From contig CAJUBE010000003.1 in assembly GCA_910584725.1 (NCBI GenBank), positions 124,001 through 188,000 on the forward strand: a stretch of DNA of 64,000 nucleotides, in the 5' to 3' direction. The notes below the pieces were generated by a model. It saw nothing but the letters and a program-made list of their open reading frames with translations, made no database searches and was not told the DNA's origin. The position numbers were made by a program, and so were the translations under genes. Shown here piece by piece: positions 42,331 through 50,260 of the stretch. How positions within the stretch are numbered: position 1 is the stretch's first letter; each line of letters begins with the position of its first letter. The DNA is from an uncultured Lachnospiraceae bacterium. Its GTDB lineage: Bacteria; Bacillota; Clostridia; Lachnospirales; Lachnospiraceae.

Positions 42331-42534
42331 TTAGCTAAAACACTTCTCAACTTCATTAATAAACACGCTGTCTCCCTGATCAACAAAGCCTGAAAACTCT
42401 ACGAGACTTTTTGCCCCATAATCATAGAAACAACTACGTCCCTGACTAAAATCATTTAAAGCAGGATACTCCGTTTCCACCGATAATGCATAATGTCTAT
42501 CCAAACCAGCTTCATTTTCCACTACCGTTTTCAT
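42331..42534 (-). CDS. Small protein of unknown function, 67 aa
   Basis: ATG at 42534 after AAAGGAGGGAAC. Begins MKTVVENEAGLDRHYALSVE and continues with CFYDYGAKSLVEFSGF. The layout faintly recalls the N-terminus of MBL-fold enzymes, but no metal motif is present and the protein is too short for one. It may be a truncated enzyme or a genuine small protein. It has its own palindromic operator and terminator. Confidence 0.65.
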   Translation of the reverse strand: MKTVVENEAGLDRHYALSVETEYPALNDFSQGRSCFYDYGAKSLVEFSGFVDQGDSVFINEVEKCFS

Positions 42535-42556
42535 AATGTTCCCTCCTTTTACTCGG

Positions 42557-42577
42557 CATACCTATTATATAGGTATG
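42557..42577 (-). promoter_or_regulatory. 21-bp palindromic operator over the -10 box
   Basis: CATACCTATTATATAGGTATG, an almost exact inverted repeat (arms CATACCTAT / ATAGGTATG). On the minus strand it contains TATAAT just upstream of the 42534 start. Confidence 0.7.
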
Positions 42578-42732
42578 TAAAAATAAACAATCATTTCCTA
42601 TCAGCATAAAAATTTAGCACAGACAACCCTCTGAATCCCCTCTGCCATATCCGATTCATCGCCCTGCAAACCACCGTGTTAAATTCCAAAAATACTATTT
42701 ATATATTAGGAATGATCCTTTACTTTTCGTAA

Positions 42733-42768
42733 ATAAAAAGAGGACTATTGACAATAAATGGCAGTCCT
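42733..42768 (-). terminator. Terminator after the three-gene operon
   Basis: Minus strand AGGACT...AGTCCT with a 16-nt loop, then CTTTTTATTT. Confidence 0.6.
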
Positions 42769-42822
42769 ATTATTAAGAACTGACTATAGCGCGTATACCG
42801 TAAACATATAAAGAAACATCTG

Positions 42823-44433
42823 TTAAAATATTTTTCCGAAATCCCCAATCATAATCTTCTTCAAGATCCATTCTCTTTTTTCTCTGTTTCGGACATCAGA
42901 CATAAAATTACGGAATGACGGAATCTCCTCAATAGATTCCAGCCGCGCGCTAAGTGCAATTGCGCACTCATTCGCATATTCAAGCAAAGCCCTTCTCATT
43001 TGATAAGTTATATCAAGAATAACACATGATTTGGAAAATGCCAAGTCTTTTTCGCAAAATAAACCGCTATCTGCATTTTCCCCGCCCGCAAAATATCTGC
43101 GCAGTCTCTCTTTTTTCAGACTTTCTGACAATCTGTTTGCATACTCCTTCCATAAACCACCCTTTTCCGCAGGCATATGCGCCGCAACAGTCAATGCTAC
43201 AATATAATTCCTGACCGTCCGTGTACTGTCATAATAGTTCCACTCATCTGAATAAAACTGTTTAGATTCCAGAAATGCTTTCTCGTATTCACCGGGATCC
43301 ATTTGCAGAGTCAAAATACACGCAATATCCGCATAGATTTCCCTAAATATAAACAAAAAATGATCCGACAATGACAATGTCGTATTTTTCGTCATGATGT
43401 CTGATAAATTATGTTGAATCTGATTTATAATTCGATTTTCTTTCTCGCATTCTTTATAAAAATCTTTGTAACTCTTTCCGGAAAACTTTCCCGCCATGGT
43501 CTCCCTTACCCATTTTTCAAGGGATCCATTTATATTTATCAGGCTTTTCCTAAAGTATCCATTCACCCACTGTCTTATATTTCTACCATAAAATTCCCTG
43601 CTGTCCACTTCCTTTTCGTTCCACTGGAGCGCTTCGTTCTTAATGTCAAAGAAAAATTTACCAAACAGCTCATCTCCAATCACCTTATTTCGATTCGTGT
43701 CCTCATCGAATTTCACATTATGAAACAGTTCCTGCCGCATCCCGGAAAGCATCAGCGTTACAAATTTCCGGATACGGAATTTGCGCCTTCGCTCTGCTTT
43801 TGTCAGTACATGAAATGCTTCATGCAGTATGAACACGGAAACCACATCAAACATTTCAATGATGCTTTCAGAAATATATATAATAACTACTTTACCGGAT
43901 TCTTTACGGCGTTCAAACATAATCTGAGTCTCAGTATTGTTTTTCAATGTCGGATGCAGTACAAAGGCATATTCGGCATTATCTCCCTCAAACATTTTAA
44001 CCAGCCTGTTAAGAATCATAGAATAGAATGCACAGATTTTCGGCGATAATTCATAGATACTTGTATCAATCGAAATGCTGGACAGGATCTGCCTGTCTGA
44101 ATTTGCCGTACTGTCTATTACATTTTTATAAACTCCAGTCATTCGATCCACAGCATTCTCTATATCATCGATGAATGCCCGCTTCTCCTGTACATCCCTC
44201 TCCCGCCTGGCCACTTCCACCTGTTCTATGAATTGCAGTGTAAATATCTCAGATGCATTCCACAGTATCTGTCTTTCATAGAAGTGGAACTGCGAGTATT
44301 CCATCTGCGCCAGGCCATTCAGCATTCTTATCATGCAGCCGATATATCTGACCAGGGCAATTTCTTTATCCCCACATTTGTCACGCAGTCGCTTCAGGCT
44401 CTCCAGTTTTTCCGGTATCCATAGTTTTTCCAT
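42823..44433 (-). CDS. Unknown protein with HExxH metalloprotease motif
   Basis: 536 aa from ATG 44433. A helical N-terminal half is followed by VVSVFILHEAFHVLTKAE with H204-E205-x-x-H208. A later FIFREIYADIACILTL (Glu365) could supply the third zinc ligand, as in gluzincin-type proteases. No signal peptide or membrane helix, so cytosolic. Lys/Glu/Ile-rich and AT-rich. It is the last gene of a three-gene operon; its first 53 bp overlap the previous gene. I do not know a named family for the whole protein. Confidence 0.75.
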   Translation of the reverse strand: MEKLWIPEKLESLKRLRDKCGDKEIALVRYIGCMIRMLNGLAQMEYSQFHFYERQILWNASEIFTLQFIEQVEVARRERDVQEKRAFIDDIENAVDRMTGVYKNVIDSTANSDRQILSSISIDTSIYELSPKICAFYSMILNRLVKMFEGDNAEYAFVLHPTLKNNTETQIMFERRKESGKVVIIYISESIIEMFDVVSVFILHEAFHVLTKAERRRKFRIRKFVTLMLSGMRQELFHNVKFDEDTNRNKVIGDELFGKFFFDIKNEALQWNEKEVDSREFYGRNIRQWVNGYFRKSLININGSLEKWVRETMAGKFSGKSYKDFYKECEKENRIINQIQHNLSDIMTKNTTLSLSDHFLFIFREIYADIACILTLQMDPGEYEKAFLESKQFYSDEWNYYDSTRTVRNYIVALTVAAHMPAEKGGLWKEYANRLSESLKKERLRRYFAGGENADSGLFCEKDLAFSKSCVILDITYQMRRALLEYANECAIALSARLESIEEIPSFRNFMSDVRNREKREWILKKIMIGDFGKIF

Positions 44434-45316
44434 ATTTGATCTGCTCCCCTTCTACAAGAATCTCTGTCTGGATATTGTAAACAGCCTTTGCAAACTGTTC
44501 ATTCGTATGTGTCAGCAGGTTTCCCATACTATAGCATGCTAACAGTTTATGCATGCTGATCTGTCCTATTCTGATCACCATATCGTTGCTTCCCAGTGTA
44601 TAGTATTTTTCAAAACATTCCTTTGCCCCTTTCGTTTTCGCGCGTATTTCGTCTACAAACAACGTATCCCAAAGCCGCTGTAAAAAACCCTCTATTTCCT
44701 GATCTCTTTTAATCATCATTCTTAATTGTACAGCAACCTCTTCTCCTTCTATTTCTTCCTGAATTTTTTCCTCCGATTTTATGATCTCTTCCTTAACCGA
44801 AAAAATACTGTGTATATTAAGGGACTTTAATTTTTCACGCATCTCCAGCACAAAACACATGCCTTTTATATAACTTTTTTCAAGTTTTGCAAGCACTAAT
44901 TCGCTATGATTATAACAGAAATAGGCTATGACTTTATCATCGTCTCTGAGTTCATCCATAACCTTGTGTATCGTGTCCATATCTTCCCGGTCATGTTTCA
45001 TTCTTATCAGAGAAACAAATAAATATGGAAAATGTCTGGCGTTTTTCCAAAATCTTTCATCTTTTTCGTCCTCATCAGTCATACACACCAAATTGCGTCT
45101 GCTACATGTCCCATCCAGTGTATTTACAGCCACTTCTTCGATTTCTTCCCAAATTATGCTCTTTTCCGTATCAGAAAAATTTTTGCCCTCTTTTACCTCC
45201 AGCGCATCAAAGTATCCAAAAGTACAATACATCCCCAATGCTTTTTCTTTATCCGTAGCAGTACCGTTTTCATCCCTGAAAAAATTATTCATTAACTGAA
45301 TTACCCTGATTTTCAT
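44381..45316 (-). CDS. Soluble protein of unknown family, middle gene of the operon
   Basis: 311 aa from ATG 45316. No recognised motif. Two stretches look like paired alpha/beta units: MYCTFGYFDALEV followed by helices, and VIAYFCYNHSELVLAKLE, a helix, then LNIHSIFSV. This beta-alpha-beta rhythm recalls ferredoxin-like sensor domains, a suggestion only. The C-terminal half is helical. It overlaps both neighbours (32 bp and 53 bp), so the three proteins are probably made in fixed ratio and act together. Confidence 0.7.
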   Translation of the reverse strand: MKIRVIQLMNNFFRDENGTATDKEKALGMYCTFGYFDALEVKEGKNFSDTEKSIIWEEIEEVAVNTLDGTCSRRNLVCMTDEDEKDERFWKNARHFPYLFVSLIRMKHDREDMDTIHKVMDELRDDDKVIAYFCYNHSELVLAKLEKSYIKGMCFVLEMREKLKSLNIHSIFSVKEEIIKSEEKIQEEIEGEEVAVQLRMMIKRDQEIEGFLQRLWDTLFVDEIRAKTKGAKECFEKYYTLGSNDMVIRIGQISMHKLLACYSMGNLLTHTNEQFAKAVYNIQTEILVEGEQIKYGKTMDTGKTGEPEATA

Positions 45317-46724
45317 TTGTCATTTTCCCCACAATTTTTATCCACAGCATAATATGACTGACCAGACCGGCATAATAATTTTCACCCCGCAATGCCGCTA
45401 TCGCATTTCTGAAATAATCCATCCGGCTTTTCTCCGAAAGGCTTGTCCAGTTCATCCATATCTGCCAGAAATCGAAATAAATTTCTTCATCCTCATCTTT
45501 CATGCGCCACTCAGCCACACCATTAATCTGCCCTATATATTGTATAGGTATTGTTCTGTCAGCCTCCTTTCCCTCGATACGGGTTCGGTATAAATATTCC
45601 TGAAACAGAAAATACAGTCCGATCTGTTTTTCACGCATTTCATGATCACTGATACATTTGTTTAAAATATAATTACAGACCACTTCCGCATCCGGCGTTT
45701 CGCTGTCCAGAACCGCGTTCATCAGCCCCGACACCGTCATCATATAATTAGCGCTGGCACCTGCCTGAAACCCGCTTTCCGATTTTTTTACCATTTCATA
45801 CAGTCGCTTCATACTATCCAGAAATTCATAAAGCACAAGATAAATTTTATCCCGTTCCGAATTATGTTCTTTCCTGCTCAGATATTGCATGACCGCAGAC
45901 AAATTTCCGTAGTAAAACTCATAGATTCTTTCCGGGCTGTTTTTTTCCAGACAAAGCTTCAACATATCGTTTACGCACCCGTCTCTATTCTTTCTCCTTG
46001 TACGCCACCCCTTCTGTTTTTTATGGTACGGAGTTTTCAGCAATTCTCTCACCAGCATCATTTTATCAGCAATCAGTTCCTCACTCGTAACCACCTGTTC
46101 CAGATGATGTAACAAATATGTCCAGATAAACTGGGGATTGCTTTCCAGTTCACTATTATTCCCACCCTTATTCTCACACAGCATCCTATACTGCCTGATT
46201 TCTGCATTGCGGATTACACGCAAACCATATGTAAAAGAAGTCGAAAACAAGATAAGTGCCATTATTGACACTTGGGATGCAAAGGAAAAAACTGTACATA
46301 CCATAAACGTTGCTTTCATATCAAAATGAAACAGCCAGAAGCCCATCGGCAAAATAATGATAGACAAAAAGAAAAAAACCGGAATTGCATACGATCCAAA
46401 AGAATACGCCAGAATGGCCCTGTGTGGAATACCTTCTCTTCTATTATCCTGAACGCTGTAAAAAAAGATGACTGTCGCCGCCAGAATAGTGGAAATCGTT
46501 ATAAGCATATCATAAAATTTTTCTATTTTATCAGAGATCAGCCGTCTTGTGTCTTCATTGATGACGCTATAGACGCTGCTTCGGGCACCCTCATTCAAAT
46601 CAATAAAAGCAGACACAAATAAAATCACTGCAAAAATAAGCAAAATGATGATCAAAGATTTATGGATTTTTCTGCGAATATGGTTATGGATTTTCTGCCC
46701 AGTTGCAATATCATTTAGTTTCAT
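45285..46724 (-). CDS. Four-helix membrane protein, first gene of the operon
   Basis: 479 aa from ATG 46724; an in-frame ATG at 46793 is possible, and neither has a good ribosome site. Four membrane helices lie in the first 180 residues (SLIIILLIFAVILFVSAF; ITISTILAATVIFFY; YAIPVFFFLSIIILPMGFWLF; VCTVFSFASQVSIMALILF). The remaining 300 residues are a cytosolic helical domain. No channel or pore signature recognised. Its 3' end overlaps the next gene. Sensor-like or effector membrane component by architecture only. Confidence 0.7.
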   Translation of the reverse strand: MKLNDIATGQKIHNHIRRKIHKSLIIILLIFAVILFVSAFIDLNEGARSSVYSVINEDTRRLISDKIEKFYDMLITISTILAATVIFFYSVQDNRREGIPHRAILAYSFGSYAIPVFFFLSIIILPMGFWLFHFDMKATFMVCTVFSFASQVSIMALILFSTSFTYGLRVIRNAEIRQYRMLCENKGGNNSELESNPQFIWTYLLHHLEQVVTSEELIADKMMLVRELLKTPYHKKQKGWRTRRKNRDGCVNDMLKLCLEKNSPERIYEFYYGNLSAVMQYLSRKEHNSERDKIYLVLYEFLDSMKRLYEMVKKSESGFQAGASANYMMTVSGLMNAVLDSETPDAEVVCNYILNKCISDHEMREKQIGLYFLFQEYLYRTRIEGKEADRTIPIQYIGQINGVAEWRMKDEDEEIYFDFWQIWMNWTSLSEKSRMDYFRNAIAALRGENYYAGLVSHIMLWIKIVGKMTNENQGNSVNE

Positions 46725-47108
46725 ATGTACAAAAATTATACTCCCATTTCTATACCTTTTATATTTCTTAATCCAGTAAATATATTTTACCATTCCAGCA
46801 TTGCGTTTTCCAGATTTTATCTACGTTACTACATTATATATTAATTGTTTTTTACAGGCAACTAAATCTTTTGATGTCAGTACTCAATTAAATCCAACTC
46901 CGTTTTTCAGGAATACTATAGTTCTCGTTCTCCTGCACTCCCACTGCCCAATTTACATTTCTCCCCGGTCTGTCCGTAACCGATTATGCGTAATTTTGTT
47001 ATTGATAAATACATTGATTTTTACTTTATGCAAGCGTATAATATTTTTGTGATGTATTCAATAATGAAATATATGCTAAACAAAACGCAAAGAAAGAAGG
47101 GCTATTCT
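46725..47108. other. Divergent intergenic region
   Basis: AT-rich stretch between two divergent genes. It contains the chemoreceptor promoter at 47014-47042; nothing else convincing. Confidence 0.5.
47014..47042 (+). promoter_or_regulatory. Promoter of the chemoreceptor gene
   Basis: TTGATT, 17-bp spacer, TATAAT, 66 bp before the GTG start. Confidence 0.75.
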
Positions 47109-48833
47109 GTGAAAACAAAAGTGAGACGACTCAGCATCCGTTGGAAAATATTGATTCCTGCCACAATTCTGATTATTGTCATGTGCGCGGTCATAGGAGT
47201 CAATTCCTACATCCGCATCAAGACCGGCATGATTCAGCTGGGTGTGGAGGAAGCGCAGATGGCGGCTTCCATTGCCGGATTCGCGGTGGACGGGGATTCC
47301 CTCGCCAGTATCGGAACAGGTTATGAAAACACGGAAGAATATCAGATTAATCTGTCCGCCCTCAGACAGATCCAAAGTCTCTGCGGCATCGCCTATCTGT
47401 ATACCCTGCACACGGATGACAACTCACGGCTCTACTATGGGATCGACACGGACGACAGCGCGGGACAAAACAGCCCCGGAGATCCGTTTGACGGGGAATA
47501 CGCAGAATTTGCCGATGTATTTAACGGTCAGGATTACGTGCAGGATTACATAGATGAGACTGAGGACGGCACCCTGATCTCCGCCTATCTCCCGATTAAG
47601 GACAGTGCCGGCAAAGTGGTTGCCGTGCTCGGCTGCGACTATGACGCATCCTATGTGGCAGGACGGATTGAGGGCGCGCGCAACAGCATCTTCCAGATCT
47701 CAGGCATCTGCCTGATTCTTGCCCTTATAATCATCAACTTGATCGTAAACCGCATTATGCGGAGCCTGAAAAAAGTTGACCATAAAATCTACGATCTGGT
47801 GCACAATGAGGGCGACCTGACGCAGTACCTGGATATCACTTCCGGCGACGAACTGGAGCTGATCGCCGGAAATATCAATACGCTGCTCGAATATATACGT
47901 GGAATTATGCTACATATCTCCGCCAACTCCACAGAACTCGGAACATCCACCGGGGCCATCGCGGATAGCCTTGTCAGCGCCAAAGACAATATTTCAGATA
48001 TCTCCGCTACCATGGAGGAAATGAGCGCCGCCATGGAGGAAACCAGCGCCTCTCTGCACCAGGTCGATGAGTCCGTCTCACATATCATGAACAGCATTGG
48101 AAGCATTTCCGCAAAGGCTTCCAATGAGCGGGATTCCGCAGCCAAGATCACCGAAAAAGTGCAGTCTATTTATGAATCGGCTCAAAGAGGCAGAACTGAC
48201 GCAGCAAAACAGGCTGCGGAAATGTCGAAAAATATGAGTGAGCGAATTGAACGCTCCAAAGCAGTGGAACAGATCGACACGCTGACAAACGAAATCATCA
48301 ATATTACCGATCAGACAAGCCTGCTTTCCCTCAACGCAAGTATCGAAGCGGCAAGAGCAGGCGAAGCGGGAAAGGGATTTGCCGTCGTGGCCAGTGAAAT
48401 CGGCTCTCTTGCCGACAATTCTGCACGAGCGGCTGAAGGTATCCAGCGGGTCAGCCAGGAGGTCATTCATGCGGTAAACGAACTGGCAAGCGAATCGGAA
48501 CAGATGATCCGCTTTATGAACGAAACCGCTATGGCAGGGTACGAGCAGCTGCTTGACAACAGCATAAATTATAAGAATGATGTCGGCCGCCTCAGTGAAA
48601 CGATGAGTGAGTTTGCAGACGAAAGTATGCGGCTGAATAGTAATATAGACAGCATAAAAGAAGCCGTTGATGCCGTCAATATAGCAGTCGCAGAAAGCAC
48701 AAAAGGCATTGTCGGTGTCACGGAAATGGCTTCCGACATGACTGTAAGCATGGAGAACATCAAATGTGAAGCCGAGGGCAACAGAGAAATTGCCGGACAG
48801 CTTGAATCGGAAGTCGGAAAATTTAAATTGTAA
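47109..48833 (+). CDS. Methyl-accepting chemotaxis protein
   Basis: 574 aa from a GTG at 47109 after GAAAGAAGGG; the frame further upstream is not used. Membrane helix near 15-35, an extracellular Cache-like domain (about 40-190), a second helix (about 195-220), a HAMP-like linker, then the signalling coiled coil with tip IINITDQTSLLSLNASIEAARAGEAGKGFAVVASEI. A solitary receptor gene, with no flagellar or che genes in the window. Ligand unknown. Confidence 0.93.
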   Translation: MKTKVRRLSIRWKILIPATILIIVMCAVIGVNSYIRIKTGMIQLGVEEAQMAASIAGFAVDGDSLASIGTGYENTEEYQINLSALRQIQSLCGIAYLYTLHTDDNSRLYYGIDTDDSAGQNSPGDPFDGEYAEFADVFNGQDYVQDYIDETEDGTLISAYLPIKDSAGKVVAVLGCDYDASYVAGRIEGARNSIFQISGICLILALIIINLIVNRIMRSLKKVDHKIYDLVHNEGDLTQYLDITSGDELELIAGNINTLLEYIRGIMLHISANSTELGTSTGAIADSLVSAKDNISDISATMEEMSAAMEETSASLHQVDESVSHIMNSIGSISAKASNERDSAAKITEKVQSIYESAQRGRTDAAKQAAEMSKNMSERIERSKAVEQIDTLTNEIINITDQTSLLSLNASIEAARAGEAGKGFAVVASEIGSLADNSARAAEGIQRVSQEVIHAVNELASESEQMIRFMNETAMAGYEQLLDNSINYKNDVGRLSETMSEFADESMRLNSNIDSIKEAVDAVNIAVAESTKGIVGVTEMASDMTVSMENIKCEAEGNREIAGQLESEVGKFKL

Positions 48834-48838
48834 TTTAC

Positions 48839-48878
48839 ATTTTCACCAGCCGGGCTGTAGAAATCGGCTGGTGAAAAT
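48839..48878. terminator. Bidirectional terminator between chemoreceptor and Erm-type gene
   Basis: ATTTTCACCAGCCG / CGGCTGGTGAAAAT, 14-bp stem with A- and T-runs on both sides. Confidence 0.92.
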
Positions 48879-48882
48879 TGTT

Positions 48883-49686
48883 TTACGACTTTCTCCCCCT
48901 CATATCCTGATAGCATCGAAACAGGCAGAGCCACTGGATGTAAAGCGTGACGCCGTCATCGTAAGTGTAATACAGCCCCGCCCGTTTTAAAGCCGCCGAC
49001 GCCTGCCTTTTAGTCAGCAGTCCGCCTTTTCCTGTGACACCGCATTTCATCCCCTGCTCGACGAACTTCTGAAATGCCCGGTATTCCTTTTCGCCCAGAT
49101 CGGGAACCTCCTTCTTTGAAAAATATACCAGAACAGAGTCCACGGAAGGCTTCGGATGAAAATCCTCCCTGCGGAAATGGTACACGATCTTCATCTCCCA
49201 CCGCACCTTAAGCGCCAGAGACTTCTTCGTTTCCCGCGGCAATCCCATGAACCGTTTTGCCGCCCCCTTCTCCATCACAAGCCACATATCAGACGGCGGA
49301 TTTGTCCCTCCCGTCAGTTTCTCAACAATCTGTGTCGTCAGGAAAAACGGGATGTTTGCAAACACCTTGTAATCCCCTCTTTCCGGCAGACGATATTTCA
49401 TAAAATCTCCCGGAATCAACTCCGCATTGTCAAATTTTGACAACCGCTTTTTTGCGCTCTCAAAAAGCTTTCTGTCGATTTCCACCGAGCATACTTTTCC
49501 CGCTCTTTTACAAAGGGCTTCCGTCAGATGCCCTTTTCCGGTGCCGATCTCCAGCACCGTATCCTCCTTCTGTATATCCGCCGGACGGATAATCCTCTGA
49601 ATCACTTTGGAATCCGTCAGAAAATTCTGGGAATCCGATACCTGTTTTGTATAGTCATAGCCTGCCTGTCTCCTGTTCTTCTGCAT
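48883..49686 (-). CDS. erm: Erm-type 23S rRNA adenine-N6 methyltransferase
   Basis: 267 aa from ATG 49686 after AAAGGAGGCACG; the longer frame to 49809 runs into the leader. Rossmann methyltransferase with VSDSQNFLTDSKVIQRII, SAM motif VLEIGTGKGHL (44-54), acidic SVEIDRKLF, GDFMKYRLP, and catalytic NIPFFLTTQI (111-120). The SQNFLT start, NIPFF motif and RREDFHPKPSVDSVLV favour Erm over KsgA, whose motif is usually NLPYY. Erm enzymes methylate A2058 and give macrolide, lincosamide and streptogramin B resistance. Substrate is inferred from family and from its attenuator. Confidence 0.8.
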   Translation of the reverse strand: MQKNRRQAGYDYTKQVSDSQNFLTDSKVIQRIIRPADIQKEDTVLEIGTGKGHLTEALCKRAGKVCSVEIDRKLFESAKKRLSKFDNAELIPGDFMKYRLPERGDYKVFANIPFFLTTQIVEKLTGGTNPPSDMWLVMEKGAAKRFMGLPRETKKSLALKVRWEMKIVYHFRREDFHPKPSVDSVLVYFSKKEVPDLGEKEYRAFQKFVEQGMKCGVTGKGGLLTKRQASAALKRAGLYYTYDDGVTLYIQWLCLFRCYQDMRGRKS

Positions 49687-49752
49687 AGCGTGCCTCCTTT
49701 TTATCCTGTACACCTCGATTCGCCTTCGGCAAATCCATTCCCCTAATAAAAA

Positions 49753-49885
49753 GGCAGTAAAAAAGCAGGACAGACCCTGCAAACAGAATCTTCCCGCTAA
49801 ACGCTGCAATCAGACGGACTAGACAAATATGACTGCATCATATCTGTCTCTCAAATCGGCAATCCGGCAACTATTATTCGCACGC
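49753..49885 (-). promoter_or_regulatory. erm attenuator: terminator and pairing partners
   Basis: Minus strand: GCAGGG-TCTG-TCCTGC hairpin (49765-49780) with six T (49764-49759), then ACTGCC (49758-49753): an intrinsic terminator. An earlier hairpin GACAGATATGA / TCATATTTGTC lies at 49822-49848. GCGTGCGAATAATA at 49885-49872 can pair with leader codons 3-9. CTGC-T6-ACTGCC (49768-49753) can pair with the leader stop region 49932-49918. Confidence 0.8.
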
Positions 49886-49924
49886 AAAAAAATCCCATCT
49901 ACATGAGACGATATTCTCTGCTTT

Positions 49925-49972
49925 TTACTGCCCCTGATAACGGGTGCGTGCACAACGAATAATAATTCCCAC
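49925..49972 (-). CDS. erm leader peptide, 15 aa
   Basis: GTG at 49972 lies 7 nt after AGAAAGGTGG; TAA stop at 49925. Encodes M-G-I-I-I-R-C-A-R-T-R-Y-Q-G-Q. The Arg-Thr-Arg at 9-11 fits the Arg/Lys-x-Arg/Lys motif at which macrolide-bound ribosomes stall in known erm leaders. Bases at its end and stop (GGCAGTAAAAAGCAG, 49932-49918) are complementary to the terminator's 3' arm and T-run. Expected to sense drug and control erm by transcription attenuation. Confidence 0.75.
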   Translation of the reverse strand: MGIIIRCARTRYQGQ

Positions 49973-50023
49973 GCCAAAGCCACCTTTCTGCAATCAAATA
50001 CTTTGTTATATTTAAGCATGTTC

Positions 50024-50053
50024 ACTATAACACAGATACGGAAATGCTGTCAA
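50024..50053 (-). promoter_or_regulatory. erm promoter
   Basis: Minus strand TTGACA, 18-bp spacer, TATAGT, giving a leader of about 330 nt before the erm start. Confidence 0.75.
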
Positions 50054-50144
50054 TGTCTGGTTCGTGCAAAATTCCATGAAAAACCGTTACTATGCACACG
50101 CATAACGAAAACCCGTTCCTCCCAGCAATTACCATGGATTACTC

Positions 50145-50174
50145 TTGCCTCTTCCCTTCAATTGTTGTTATAAT
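50145..50174 (+). promoter_or_regulatory. Promoter of the surface-protein gene
   Basis: TTGCCT, 18-bp spacer, TATAAT, 87 bp before the start. Confidence 0.55.
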
Positions 50175-50260
50175 AGTGTTGAGTATTTTTGCAAAATAAG
50201 GCGTTATATTCACAAACGAAACTCCAGCCGGAAAGTTATACACGCAAATGAGGAGGAACC

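Noticed and set aside
48883..49686. KsgA (16S dimethyltransferase) for the 48883 gene
   Set aside because: SQNFLT and NIPFF, with the drug-leader-like attenuator, fit Erm better than KsgA, though this is not proven without a tree.
49819..50025. 68-codon minus frame in the erm leader
   Set aside because: It starts almost at the transcript start without a ribosome site and overlaps the better-supported 15-aa leader in another frame. The region is structured RNA.
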